From contig CAWAVW010000001.1 of the NCBI GenBank assembly GCA_963785585.1, positions 124,001-188,000 of the forward strand: a stretch of 64,000 bases of DNA. The letters run 5' to 3'. Positions 23,536 to 32,094 of the stretch are shown here, piece after piece (the first letter of the stretch is position 1; every line of letters starts with the position of its first letter). This DNA comes from Palsa-295 sp963785585 (GTDB lineage Bacteria > Acidobacteriota > Terriglobia > Acidiferrales > UBA7541). The notes under the pieces were generated by a model. That model made no database searches and was not told where the DNA came from. It saw nothing but the letters and a program-made list of their open reading frames with translations. The position numbers and the translations under genes were made by a program.

Positions 23536-25161
23536 TTGACTCCTCGGCGCAAGTCCTATGATGCGATCGTTATCGGCGCAGGCCACAACGGCCTGACCGC
23601 CGCGGCGTACCTTGCCCGCGGGGGGCTTTCGACGCTGGTGATCGAACGCCGCGAAATTATCGGCGGCTGTTGTGTGACCGAAGAAATCGCGCCGGGATGC
23701 AGAGCCTCGACGACTTCTTATATTGCGAGCATGTTGCGCCCCACGATCATCCGCGATCTGCAGCTCGGCGCGCACGGGTTGCAGATGGTGCCGTGCGATC
23801 CGGGACTGCTGGTTCCCTTCCTCGATGGAAGCGTGGTTCCGTGGTGGGCCGATCGGGAACGGACGCTCGGCGAATTTCGGAAACTGTCGGCGCGAGATGC
23901 GGACACGTTCGTGCGGGTGGACGCACAGCTAAAAAAACTCGCGCGCTACCTGCAGCCGTTTTTCATGGAGCCGCCGCCCGATCCTTCGCCGAAGGGACTG
24001 GACGGCTGGATGGAATTGTTGCGCGTCGGCAAACGATTCCGCGGGATGAGCGGCGAGGAAGTAGCGCAACTGGTTTCGTTTCTCACCGGCAGCCTGGGAG
24101 ATTTTCTGGACCGGAACTACGAGTCGGAAAAAATCAAAACGTTGTTTCTCGCCAACAATGTGTATGGGAAGCATGGCGGACCCTACGACGCCGGCACGGC
24201 CCTCGGCCTGCTGTTTCATTTGCTGAGCGGAGGCGAGGGAGAAATCCAGGGATTTTACGGGCACGTGATCGGCGGAATGGGATCGATCACCCAGGCACTG
24301 GCGTCAGCGTGCCGGAAATTGGGGGTCGAGATCATCACCGCGTCACCCGTGGCCAAAGTGGATGTGCGCGACGGGCGATCGCGGGGCGTGTATCTCGAGG
24401 ACGGCACGAAGATTTCCAGCAAGATCGTCTTTTCAAACGCCGATCCCAAGCGGACGTTTTTAGGCCTGGTGGAAGCAAAGGAATTGCCGCCGGATTTCCG
24501 CGCGGCCATTGCCGGAATCAAAATGAACGGGCCGTGCGCGAAGGTGAATTTTGTGTTGAGCGAGGAGCCGCGGGTGACGGGAATGCCCCGCGATTGGACG
24601 CTCTGCGAGCGGGCGCTGTTCACGCTGGTGCCATCGCTCGAATTCGCCGAACGCTGCTACGACATATCGAAATTCGGCGAAATTCCGGAAGAGCTGTGGG
24701 TGGATTGCGTGGTGGCTTCGAACGCGGACCCCACGCTCGCGCCGGCCGGGAAACACATCATGACGACGTTTGTCCAATACGTTCCGTACAAGCTGCGCGA
24801 GGGATCGTGGGACGACAAGCGCGAGTTGCTCGGCGATCGCGTTGTAAAGAAAATCGCCGAATACGCGCCGAATGTGCCGAATTCCATTCTGGCGCGCCAG
24901 GTGCTGACGCCACTCGACCTGGAACGCACCTACGGCCTGACGGAAGGAAACATCTTTCACGGCGATCTATCGCTCGAGCAGCTTTTTTTCATGCGGCCCG
25001 TTGCCGGGTGGTCGCAGTACCGCACGCCGGTGGACGGGCTCTATCTGTGCGGCGCCGGGGCGCATCCCGGCGGCGGCGTGACCGGTGCGCCCGGGTACAA
25101 CGCGGCGCACAAAGCATTGAAGGATTGGAAACGCGGTCGAGCGAGCCGGGCAAGCAGGTAG
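23536..25161 (+). CDS. Phytoene-desaturase-like FAD-dependent oxidoreductase (PYROXD2-like)
   Basis: This 541-residue flavoprotein starts with a dinucleotide fold (DAIVIGAGHNGLTAAAYLA), continues with ERREIIGGCCVTEE and ends with the FAD element DGLYLCGAGAHPGGGVTGAPGYNAA, the pattern of NAD(P)/FAD-dependent oxidoreductases related to carotenoid desaturases and human PYROXD2. No carotenoid genes are present, so carotenoid synthesis is doubtful. Translation starts at TTG 23536 (no in-frame ATG). It is divergent from tetR and lies 54 bases before the BHMT-like gene, so the pair probably forms an operon under TetR control. The substrate is unknown. Confidence 0.88.
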   Translation: MTPRRKSYDAIVIGAGHNGLTAAAYLARGGLSTLVIERREIIGGCCVTEEIAPGCRASTTSYIASMLRPTIIRDLQLGAHGLQMVPCDPGLLVPFLDGSVVPWWADRERTLGEFRKLSARDADTFVRVDAQLKKLARYLQPFFMEPPPDPSPKGLDGWMELLRVGKRFRGMSGEEVAQLVSFLTGSLGDFLDRNYESEKIKTLFLANNVYGKHGGPYDAGTALGLLFHLLSGGEGEIQGFYGHVIGGMGSITQALASACRKLGVEIITASPVAKVDVRDGRSRGVYLEDGTKISSKIVFSNADPKRTFLGLVEAKELPPDFRAAIAGIKMNGPCAKVNFVLSEEPRVTGMPRDWTLCERALFTLVPSLEFAERCYDISKFGEIPEELWVDCVVASNADPTLAPAGKHIMTTFVQYVPYKLREGSWDDKRELLGDRVVKKIAEYAPNVPNSILARQVLTPLDLERTYGLTEGNIFHGDLSLEQLFFMRPVAGWSQYRTPVDGLYLCGAGAHPGGGVTGAPGYNAAHKALKDWKRGRASRASR

Positions 25162-25215
25162 TTCCCGGGACCGAGAGACTCGGTTTGCCGGACGAGCGAC
25201 TAGCACGGAGGAGCA

Positions 25216-26217
25216 ATGTCGAAACGGAAAAGCATTCTGGAAATGCTGGAACAGGGACCCGTGCTGGGAGATGGCGGCTATCTGCTGGAACTCGAAAAGC
25301 GCGGACGCGTGCGCGCCGGGCCGTTTACTCCGGAAGTGGCGCTGAACAATCCCGAAGCGCTGCTTGAACTGCATAAAGAATTCCGCGATGCGGGCGCCGA
25401 AGTGCTGCAATCGCTGACGTTTTACGCGAGCCGCGACAAACTGGCGACCGTGGGGATGCAGGATCGAGTGGAAGAACTGAACCGCGCCGCGGTGCGCATC
25501 GCGAAGCAAGCCGCCGGCGACAAATGCCTGGTCGCTGGAAACCTGAGCCTTACCTGGATGTACGAGCCGAACGACAAAGCCGCCGCCGACCGCGTGCGCA
25601 AGACTTTCGACGAACAGCTCGACGTGCAGGTCGCCGAAGGAGTGGACTTTATCATCGGCGAAACGTTTTCGTACGTGGGCGAAGCGCTACTGGCGGTGGA
25701 ACGCGGAAAGGCGACAAAACTGCCGGTGATGGTGACGGTCTGCTTTGAAAATGAGGACGTGACCACAGACGGCCGAACCGCCGCGGATGCAGCGCGGGAA
25801 TTAATCGATGCAGGGGCAGACATCGTTGGCATCAACTGCCTGCGAAGCCCCGAGCACACGCTGCCGCTGATGGAGGAAATGCGCAAAGCGGTGAAAAGCT
25901 ACATTGGCTGCCAGCCGGTGGCCTATCGCACCACGCACACGCACCGCGACTTCACCAGCCTGCCGGCGTTTCCCGATCAACTGGAACCGTACCAATTGAC
26001 GCGCCGGGAGATGGGCGAGTACGCCGCCAAGGCGCGCGACATGGGAGTGAACTACATTGGTTCGTGTTGCGGCGCGGTGGCTACGCACGTCCGCGAGATG
26101 GCGCGCGTGCTGGGGAAAATTCGGGCCGACGACAGAACATGGATTAAGGGCGGCGAAAAGCCGATGTCCGCGTACGAATATTACGACCACGACGGAAAAC
26201 GGAAGGCAAAAGCGTAG
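25216..26217 (+). CDS. Homocysteine S-methyltransferase family protein (betaine-type, BHMT-like)
   Basis: This 333-residue zinc enzyme is expected to move a methyl group to homocysteine. The barrel starts at VLGDGGYLLELEKRG, and the three zinc cysteines are visible: one in VGINCLRSPEH and a pair in YIGSCCGAV. Length and the C-terminal extension after the Cys pair match betaine-homocysteine methyltransferases more than MetH domains. GGAGGAG lies 6 bases before the ATG. The neighbouring choline-monooxygenase-like Rieske gene makes glycine betaine a plausible methyl donor. It is convergent with zwf, 40 bases apart. Confidence 0.85.
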   Translation: MSKRKSILEMLEQGPVLGDGGYLLELEKRGRVRAGPFTPEVALNNPEALLELHKEFRDAGAEVLQSLTFYASRDKLATVGMQDRVEELNRAAVRIAKQAAGDKCLVAGNLSLTWMYEPNDKAAADRVRKTFDEQLDVQVAEGVDFIIGETFSYVGEALLAVERGKATKLPVMVTVCFENEDVTTDGRTAADAARELIDAGADIVGINCLRSPEHTLPLMEEMRKAVKSYIGCQPVAYRTTHTHRDFTSLPAFPDQLEPYQLTRREMGEYAAKARDMGVNYIGSCCGAVATHVREMARVLGKIRADDRTWIKGGEKPMSAYEYYDHDGKRKAKA

Positions 26218-26257
26218 CTCGTTTCAAGGCGGCTCCGCACGTTTGCGCGGGAGGGGG

Positions 26258-27697
26258 TCAGGCGTCCTGGGCTTTACCGGCAGGGTTGCTCCAGCCGCCG
26301 ATATCGGCCGCCAGACGATCGGATTCTTCGGGTCCCCAAGTGCCGCAGTCGTAGGCTTGGACGGGCACAGCGTTATTGAGGATGGGATCGACGATCGTCC
26401 ACGCCGCTTCCACGGCATCTTGACGGACGAACAACAGCGGATCGCCCTTCATCGCGTCGGTCAGCAACCGCTCGTAAGCGTCCATTTCATTCGAAAGCGA
26501 TTGCTGAACCGCTTCGAGCTCGGTGGGAATGGTATCGAGCAACGGTCCCGGACGTTTAATCCGCGCGCCAATGCTGAGCGACAGGTCGGGGCCCAATCGA
26601 AAACGCAAATAGTTCGAGCCCGCCGGTAATTTGCTGAGCGGCGGCTGCCGCAGCTTTACCAGAACTTCCGTCGCGGTAACGGGCAGGCATTTCCCGGCGC
26701 GAATCAAGAACGGCACTCCGGCCCATCGCCACGAATCGATTTCCATTCGTACGGCCGCAAAAGTCTCGACGGTGGAACCCTGCGCGACGCCGGGTTCTTT
26801 CTGGTAGCCGGCGAATTGTCCGCGCACCACGTTGTCCGGCACGATCGGGGGAATCATATGAAAAATTTTCACCTGCTCGTCGCGCAGCGAATCGGCGTAC
26901 ATGCGGGTGGGCGGCTCCATCGTCAAAAAACCGATCACTTGCAGCAAATGATTCTGGATCACGTCGCGAATGGCGCCGGTTTCGTCATAAAACTTGCCGC
27001 GGCCCTGAACGCCGAACGACTCCGCCATGGTGATCTGCACGCTGTGGACGTAATTGCGGTTCCAGATCGGCTCCAGAAAGGAGTTGGTAAAGCGGAAGAT
27101 CAGCAGGTTTTCGACGGCTTCCTTGCCCAGATAATGATCGATCCGGAAAATCGAGGATTCGGGGAACACGGACAGTAGAATCGCGTTGAGCGTGCGCGCC
27201 GAAGCGAGATCGTGGCCAAACGGTTTTTCGATGATTACGCGCGCGCCGCGGGAGCATTCGGATTTCCCAAGGGCTTCGACGACCGTCCCGAAAAGGCTCG
27301 GTGGAATCGCCAGATAGTGGGCGGGATGCTTCGCGTTGCCGAGAACCTGGCGGAGTTTGGTGAATGTGGCGGGATCTTCGTAGTCGCCGTCAATGTAATT
27401 CAGCAGCGAGACCAGTTTCGCGAAGGCCTTTTCATCCACGCCCCCGCCGAATTGCTGGATGCCGTCACGGGCGCGGTCGCGTAGCTGTTCGAGATTCCAT
27501 CCCGCTTTCGCAACGCCGATCACGGGAACATTCAGATTGCCGCGTTGAATCATGGCCTGCAGCGAAGGGAAAATTTTCTTGTGCGCCAAATCGCCGGTGG
27601 CGCCGAAAAATACGAACGCATCCGACGGCGTTTGCTCGACGGGGCTGCCCAGCTTATTGGCTTGCACCGGCGGCTTTGCCGGAGGCGTGGAACTCAT
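26258..27697 (-). CDS. zwf: Glucose-6-phosphate dehydrogenase
   Basis: This 479-residue enzyme oxidises glucose 6-phosphate to 6-phosphogluconolactone with NADP+. It has the coenzyme motif FGATGDLAHKKIFP, the active-site signature RIDHYLGKEAVENL and the family-typical FLIRAGKCLP segment. The start at 27697 (MSSTPPAKPP) has GGGAG at good distance; the longer frame runs into the neighbouring gene's shadow. It lies downstream of gnd on the same strand with 71 bases between, a gap that contains a long palindrome. Together they form the oxidative pentose phosphate branch. No lactonase gene (pgl) is in the window. Confidence 0.96.
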   Translation of the reverse strand: MSSTPPAKPPVQANKLGSPVEQTPSDAFVFFGATGDLAHKKIFPSLQAMIQRGNLNVPVIGVAKAGWNLEQLRDRARDGIQQFGGGVDEKAFAKLVSLLNYIDGDYEDPATFTKLRQVLGNAKHPAHYLAIPPSLFGTVVEALGKSECSRGARVIIEKPFGHDLASARTLNAILLSVFPESSIFRIDHYLGKEAVENLLIFRFTNSFLEPIWNRNYVHSVQITMAESFGVQGRGKFYDETGAIRDVIQNHLLQVIGFLTMEPPTRMYADSLRDEQVKIFHMIPPIVPDNVVRGQFAGYQKEPGVAQGSTVETFAAVRMEIDSWRWAGVPFLIRAGKCLPVTATEVLVKLRQPPLSKLPAGSNYLRFRLGPDLSLSIGARIKRPGPLLDTIPTELEAVQQSLSNEMDAYERLLTDAMKGDPLLFVRQDAVEAAWTIVDPILNNAVPVQAYDCGTWGPEESDRLAADIGGWSNPAGKAQDA

Positions 27698-27732
27698 CGC
27701 GAGACTCCCTTTCGCCACGGGATTCGTGGGCG

Positions 27733-27770
27733 AATCGCAAGCGTGCGCCGGACGGCGCACGCTTGCGATT
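27733..27770. repeat. Perfect 38-bp palindrome in the gnd-zwf gap
   Basis: Two 17-base arms (AATCGCAAGCGTGCGCC and its exact complement) flank GGAC; the outer G-C of the loop can pair too. The palindrome covers the gnd stop codon (TAA at 27769-27771 on the minus strand). It has no T-run and shares its outer arm AATCGCAA/TTGCGATT with the hairpin at 3605-3638. It probably acts as a REP/PIT-like element that could lower readthrough into zwf or protect gnd mRNA. Confidence 0.85.
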
Positions 27771-28782
27771 AGGACTTCTGTTCGTGGTGGCCGCCGAATT
27801 CGAAACGCATGGCGGACAGAATCTTGTTGGCGAAGTCCGCTTCGCCGCGCGAGGTGAATCGCTCGTACAGGGCGCTCGTCAGAACGGGCGCGGGGCTTCC
27901 CTCTTCGATGGCCGCTTGAATCGTCCAGCGGCCTTCGCCGGAATCGGATACGCGGCCGGAGAAATTGGAAAGGTCCGGCGATTTCACCAGCGCAATGGCC
28001 GTCAGGTCGAGCAGCCAGGACGCGATCACGCTGCCGCGGCGCCACACTTCGGTCACGTCCGGCAGGTTCAGGTCGTACATGTAGTGTTCGGGGTCGCGCA
28101 ACGGAGTGTTTTCCGCGTCTTCCACGCGCTTGGTCTTGCCGACGTTGGCGTGCTTCAAAATATTCAGGCCTTCGGCATAGGCGGCCATCACGCCGTATTC
28201 AATTCCGTTGTGCACCATCTTCACGAAGTGCCCGGCGCCGGAGGGTCCACAGTGCAGATAGCCCTGCTCGGCCGTGCCGCCCATTTTCTCGCGGCCCGGA
28301 GTGCGCGGAATGTCGCCGATGCCGGGAGCGAGCGTCTTGAAAATCGGATCGAGGCGCTGGACGACGCCATTCTCGCCGCCGATCATCATGCAGTAGCCGC
28401 GTTCGAGGCCCCACACGCCGCCGCTGGTGCCGACGTCCACGTAGTGAAAGCCTTTCGCGGTGAGATCTTTAGCGCGGCGAATATCGTCGATGTAGTAGGA
28501 GTTGCCGCCGTCAATCACAACGTCGTCTTTCGCAAGTTTGGGCAGCAGCAGCGCGAGGGTGCTATCGACCACCGCCGCCGGAACCATCAGCCAAATCGCG
28601 CGAGGCTGCTTCAGCTTACCGATAAAATCGTCGATCGAGCTCGATCCGGTGGAACCTTCCTTCACCAGCGCCTGGACGTTGGCTGCGTTCATGTCAAACA
28701 CGACGCACTCGTGCCCGCCCTTCTGCAGGCGGCGAACCATGTTCGCGCCCATCCGTCCCAAACCAATCATTCCGAGTTGCAT
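27769..28782 (-). CDS. gnd: 6-phosphogluconate dehydrogenase, decarboxylating (short form)
   Basis: This 337-residue enzyme converts 6-phosphogluconate to ribulose 5-phosphate and CO2. It carries the coenzyme motif LGMIGLGRMGANMVRRL, GGNSYYIDDIRRA, the substrate signature VDVGTSGGVWGLERGYCMM and the catalytic Lys in HFVKMVHNGIEYG. The length is that of the short (GntZ/YqeC-like, often NAD-dependent) form rather than the 470-residue enzyme. The ATG at 28782 is used because homologues begin MQLGMIGLG and GGAG lies upstream; the 14 extra residues of the longer frame are not conserved. It is first in a gnd-zwf pair. Confidence 0.95.
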   Translation of the reverse strand: MQLGMIGLGRMGANMVRRLQKGGHECVVFDMNAANVQALVKEGSTGSSSIDDFIGKLKQPRAIWLMVPAAVVDSTLALLLPKLAKDDVVIDGGNSYYIDDIRRAKDLTAKGFHYVDVGTSGGVWGLERGYCMMIGGENGVVQRLDPIFKTLAPGIGDIPRTPGREKMGGTAEQGYLHCGPSGAGHFVKMVHNGIEYGVMAAYAEGLNILKHANVGKTKRVEDAENTPLRDPEHYMYDLNLPDVTEVWRRGSVIASWLLDLTAIALVKSPDLSNFSGRVSDSGEGRWTIQAAIEEGSPAPVLTSALYERFTSRGEADFANKILSAMRFEFGGHHEQKS

Positions 28783-29094
28783 GGCAAGACTCCTCTTCGC
28801 ATCAAATTTCGCGGTAACGGACACGATGCCGGCATTTCCGCGTGGCCCACGTTCGGCGGTTTCCTACAGCGATCGGCGAACCAAACGCCGCTGAAGCAGA
28901 ACAGTATTAGGCCACATTTTCCGGCATCCGCATAATGACAATCCCCGAGATGCACGGCGACATCCGCCGGACGCGTAACACATGGAAGTTACGCTTTCAA
29001 CATGGCGATCCGCAGACGCCGCCGGAGCGGCGCGAGCGCGGCGTACACTCGATAGCGAACGCTTCCGAGTGGGAAGCGTAACGAGGAACGCAAG
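28783..29094. other. Divergent intergenic region (312 bases)
   Basis: This region separates the gnd and membrane/TPR gene starts. No gene is seen. It contains a small perfect hairpin (ACGCTTCC-GAGTG-GGAAGCGT, 29059-29079) just before the downstream ribosome binding site (ACGAGGA) and a TACACT -10-like box at 29044-29049 without a clear -35. Confidence 0.5.
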
Positions 29095-31317
29095 TTGAGT
29101 ACGCTGGCCGAAATCCTCCCACCGCAATCGCCGGCAGCACCGGCGCCCGACCCCCGGCCGGCATCGCCATGGATTTATAAGCCGTGGCTCGACCTACTGG
29201 TTGGATGCGGCGGATGGTCGGCTCCGCTCCTGGCTGTCGCGCTGTTCATGTCGCCGAGCAACTCGCATTCGTGGGCGATCGCGTTCTACGTGATGGCGGT
29301 GATCTTCAATTATCCGCATTTCATGGCGACGATTTACCGCGCCTATCACACGCGCGAAAATTTCGAAAAATACAAATTCGTCACACTGCATGTGACGCTG
29401 CTGGTGGCGCTCACGGGCGTGGTGATGCACGCCTCGCCGCGATTTTTTCCCTGGGTCTTCACGCTCTATATTTTCTGGAGCCCGTGGCACTACTCCGGCC
29501 AGAATTTCGGGCTGCTGATGATGTTCCTGCGCCGCAGCGGCGCGGAAGTGCAACGGGGCGAGAGGAAAATGCTCCGCGCGGCGTTTGTGGCGTCGTATCT
29601 GATGCTGCTCGCCAGCTTCAACACGGGCGGCTCGAACGATCCGTTGATCCTGTCGCTGGGACTTCCGTCCCGATTCACGTTTCCGGCCCGGCTGGGGCTG
29701 GGTGCGGCATTTTTCGTATTTTCGTTCCTGGGATTACGAAGACTGGTGGGCGTGAAAGGCGCAAAGGAAATGGCCGCGCCGCTGGTGTTGGCCGTCACGC
29801 AGTTTCTTTGGTTCGTGCTGCCGACGCTGCTCGAATTGCATTCGGGTTCGGAGATTCCACAGACGCGCTACAGCAGCGGAATACTTGCGGTCTTGCATTC
29901 AACGCAATATTTGTGGATCACCAGTTATTACCAGCGCCGCGAAGCGCGCGCCGCGGGCCAGACGAACTGGCGCGTGGGAGCGTATTTTGTGACGCTTGTC
30001 GCCGGCGGAATCGCGCTTTTCATTCCCGGTCCGTGGCTGGTGAGCTATTTGTTTCACTATGATTTCACGACGAGCTTCCTGATCTTCATGTCGCTGGTGA
30101 ACATTCACCACTTCATTCTCGATGGCGCGCTTTGGAAGCTGCGCGACAAGAAAGTTTCGTCGGTGCTGGTGGATGGCAACCGGCAGGGCGCGAGCGGAAA
30201 TTCGGGCGCGGCCGAAGCCGCCGGCCCGTCGGCCGCGACTTCGCCGCGCGGCTCCGGCAAGCTCGCCTTTCGGATTGCGGTGGTAGCGATTTTGTTTCTG
30301 TGGGGCGGATTCGAACAACTCCATTTCGTGATGCGCACCGACGAAGGCAATCTGCGCGCGCTCGAGCGCGCCGCCCGCATCAATCCGTACGACAGCGCGA
30401 CGCAGCAGCGTATTGCCCGCGCCGAAGCGCACAACGGAAAGCGCGACGCGGAAATTGCCGCACTGGCGAATGCGGTGCGGATCAATCCGAGCAGCATTAC
30501 GCTGCAGGAATCGTATGCGAGGGCGCTGCTGGACGCGCAACGCTACGACGACGCGTATGCCGACTATCAAAAGCTTCTCGAACGATTCCCGCGCGACGCC
30601 GACGCGCTGGTGAACTACGGGTTGCTCGCGGCGCACGCCGGCCAGCCGGAAATCGCTGTCGATTCCTGGAACAAGGCGCTGGAAATCGATCCGAACGAAG
30701 TGAACGCAAATCTATATCTCGCGCAGGCGTATGACCACTCCGGAGAGTTCGCGGCCGGCGCGCGGCACTGGAAGGCTTACCTGGAAACGGCGTCCGCCAA
30801 AACGGACAATCCCGCCGCGGTGATCGACCAAATCATTTCCGGCACGATTCAACTGGGAAACGATCAAGCCCAACTCAACCAGAACGACGCGGCGAGAAAG
30901 AGCTACGCGCTGGCGATTGAGATGGCCAGGCAGGCGAATCGCCCGCCGCTCGAAAGTTTTGCGCTCGCTCGCGCCGCCGATGCCGAGGAAAAAGGCGGCG
31001 ACTACCAGGATGCGTTGCAATCGTACCAACAGGCCTTAAAGCTCGATGCCGCCACCAAGGATTCGCACGCCGAAGCGCTCGATTGGTTCAACTATGGCCA
31101 GTTTTTGCGGCGCCACTCGGCACCAGACGAACTGGTCTACGCGTGCATGGTCCGCGCGGAAAATCTGCTGGCCGGCACGACGGGGACGGAGATCGAGACC
31201 GTGCAAGCGGTGCGACGCCAGGTGGAAACGAAGCTCGGCAAACAAGCTTCCGCGGCGCAAAAAGACCTGTCGCAACTGCTCGCCCGCGCTTTGGCGTTCG
31301 CGCCGGCATCCCTGTAA
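29095..31317 (+). CDS. Multi-pass membrane protein with His-rich core and C-terminal TPRs
   Basis: This 740-residue protein has about eight membrane segments in residues 30-410 and six or more TPR units in the remaining extracytoplasmic or cytoplasmic tail. The membrane part is rich in conserved-looking His: FNYPHFMATIYRAYH, SPWHYSGQNFG, LHSTQYLWI and VNIHHFILDGALW, which recalls metal-binding membrane oxygenases or desaturases, but no known signature is complete. A final membrane segment (IAVVAILFLWGGF) links to the TPRs. The start is TTG 29095 with ACGAGGA upstream. The fusion of a His-rich membrane domain to TPRs recurs in Acidobacteriota as an uncharacterised family. No function is assigned. 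Confidence 0.82.
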   Translation: MSTLAEILPPQSPAAPAPDPRPASPWIYKPWLDLLVGCGGWSAPLLAVALFMSPSNSHSWAIAFYVMAVIFNYPHFMATIYRAYHTRENFEKYKFVTLHVTLLVALTGVVMHASPRFFPWVFTLYIFWSPWHYSGQNFGLLMMFLRRSGAEVQRGERKMLRAAFVASYLMLLASFNTGGSNDPLILSLGLPSRFTFPARLGLGAAFFVFSFLGLRRLVGVKGAKEMAAPLVLAVTQFLWFVLPTLLELHSGSEIPQTRYSSGILAVLHSTQYLWITSYYQRREARAAGQTNWRVGAYFVTLVAGGIALFIPGPWLVSYLFHYDFTTSFLIFMSLVNIHHFILDGALWKLRDKKVSSVLVDGNRQGASGNSGAAEAAGPSAATSPRGSGKLAFRIAVVAILFLWGGFEQLHFVMRTDEGNLRALERAARINPYDSATQQRIARAEAHNGKRDAEIAALANAVRINPSSITLQESYARALLDAQRYDDAYADYQKLLERFPRDADALVNYGLLAAHAGQPEIAVDSWNKALEIDPNEVNANLYLAQAYDHSGEFAAGARHWKAYLETASAKTDNPAAVIDQIISGTIQLGNDQAQLNQNDAARKSYALAIEMARQANRPPLESFALARAADAEEKGGDYQDALQSYQQALKLDAATKDSHAEALDWFNYGQFLRRHSAPDELVYACMVRAENLLAGTTGTEIETVQAVRRQVETKLGKQASAAQKDLSQLLARALAFAPASL

Positions 31318-31392
31318 CCGGCTCCCCTGCGCGGTTTGACGCATGTCGCGCTGTGCCCTGTGGCTCAAAGCATGTAGAATTCTTCGCGACCT

Positions 31393-32094
31393 ATGGCCAC
31401 TCCCGCGGAACGGCAAGACTCAAAACTGATGCGCGCGATGTTCAGCACGATCGCGCCGCGCTACGATTTCGTCACACGCATCCTTTCGTACGGCATGGAC
31501 CGCCGGTGGAAAAAACTCGGCGTCACGCGCGCCACTTTGCCCGCGAATGCAACGGTGCTCGATCTCGCGTCGGGGACCGGCGACTTTTCAAAGCTCGTGC
31601 AGGAGCGGCTGCCGCAAGCGCGCTCGGTGGCTGTCGATATCACCGAAGGAATGCTGCAACTCGCTCGCGCCCACGGACTGAAGGAAGCGGCCTGCGCGGA
31701 TGCCACGCTGCTGCCGTTTGCCGACGCTTCTTTCGACTGCGTCTTCATCGGCTATGGCCTGCGCAACTTTCCCGACCTGAAAAAAGCGGTTCGCGAAATC
31801 GAACGCGTGACCAAGCCCGGCGGAATGATGGTGAGCCTCGATTTTTTTCTGCCCAACAATCGCGTGTTCCGCGAACTCTACCTGGGATATTTGTACGCGC
31901 AAGGCGCGGCGTGGGGCTTGCTGCTTCACGGCCGCCCGCGGATTTACACCTACATCCCCGATTCGATCCGCAGCTTTACGACCATGCGCGATTTTTCATC
32001 GCTGCTGCAGCAGATGGGATACTCCAACGTGGATACGCAGGGCTTTATTCTCGGCGGAATCGGGCTGCACTGGGCGGTAAAAACTCCGAACTAG
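31393..32094 (+). CDS. ubiE: Ubiquinone/menaquinone biosynthesis C-methyltransferase
   Basis: This 233-residue SAM methyltransferase matches UbiE/MenG: MFSTIAPRYDFVTRILSYGMDRRWKK (signature split over residues 16-41), VLDLASGTGDFSKL, GYGLRNFPDLKKAVREI and RVTKPGGMMVSLDF. It methylates demethylmenaquinone (or the ubiquinone precursor); in this kind of organism menaquinone is more likely, so menG would be the alternative name. It starts 75 bases after the membrane/TPR gene. Its stop overlaps the convergent ABC permease stop by four bases (CTAG). Confidence 0.95.
   Translation: MATPAERQDSKLMRAMFSTIAPRYDFVTRILSYGMDRRWKKLGVTRATLPANATVLDLASGTGDFSKLVQERLPQARSVAVDITEGMLQLARAHGLKEAACADATLLPFADASFDCVFIGYGLRNFPDLKKAVREIERVTKPGGMMVSLDFFLPNNRVFRELYLGYLYAQGAAWGLLLHGRPRIYTYIPDSIRSFTTMRDFSSLLQQMGYSNVDTQGFILGGIGLHWAVKTPN

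Noticed and set aside
27364..28935. 523-codon plus-strand open frame
   Set aside because: Shadow of gnd and zwf on the other strand.
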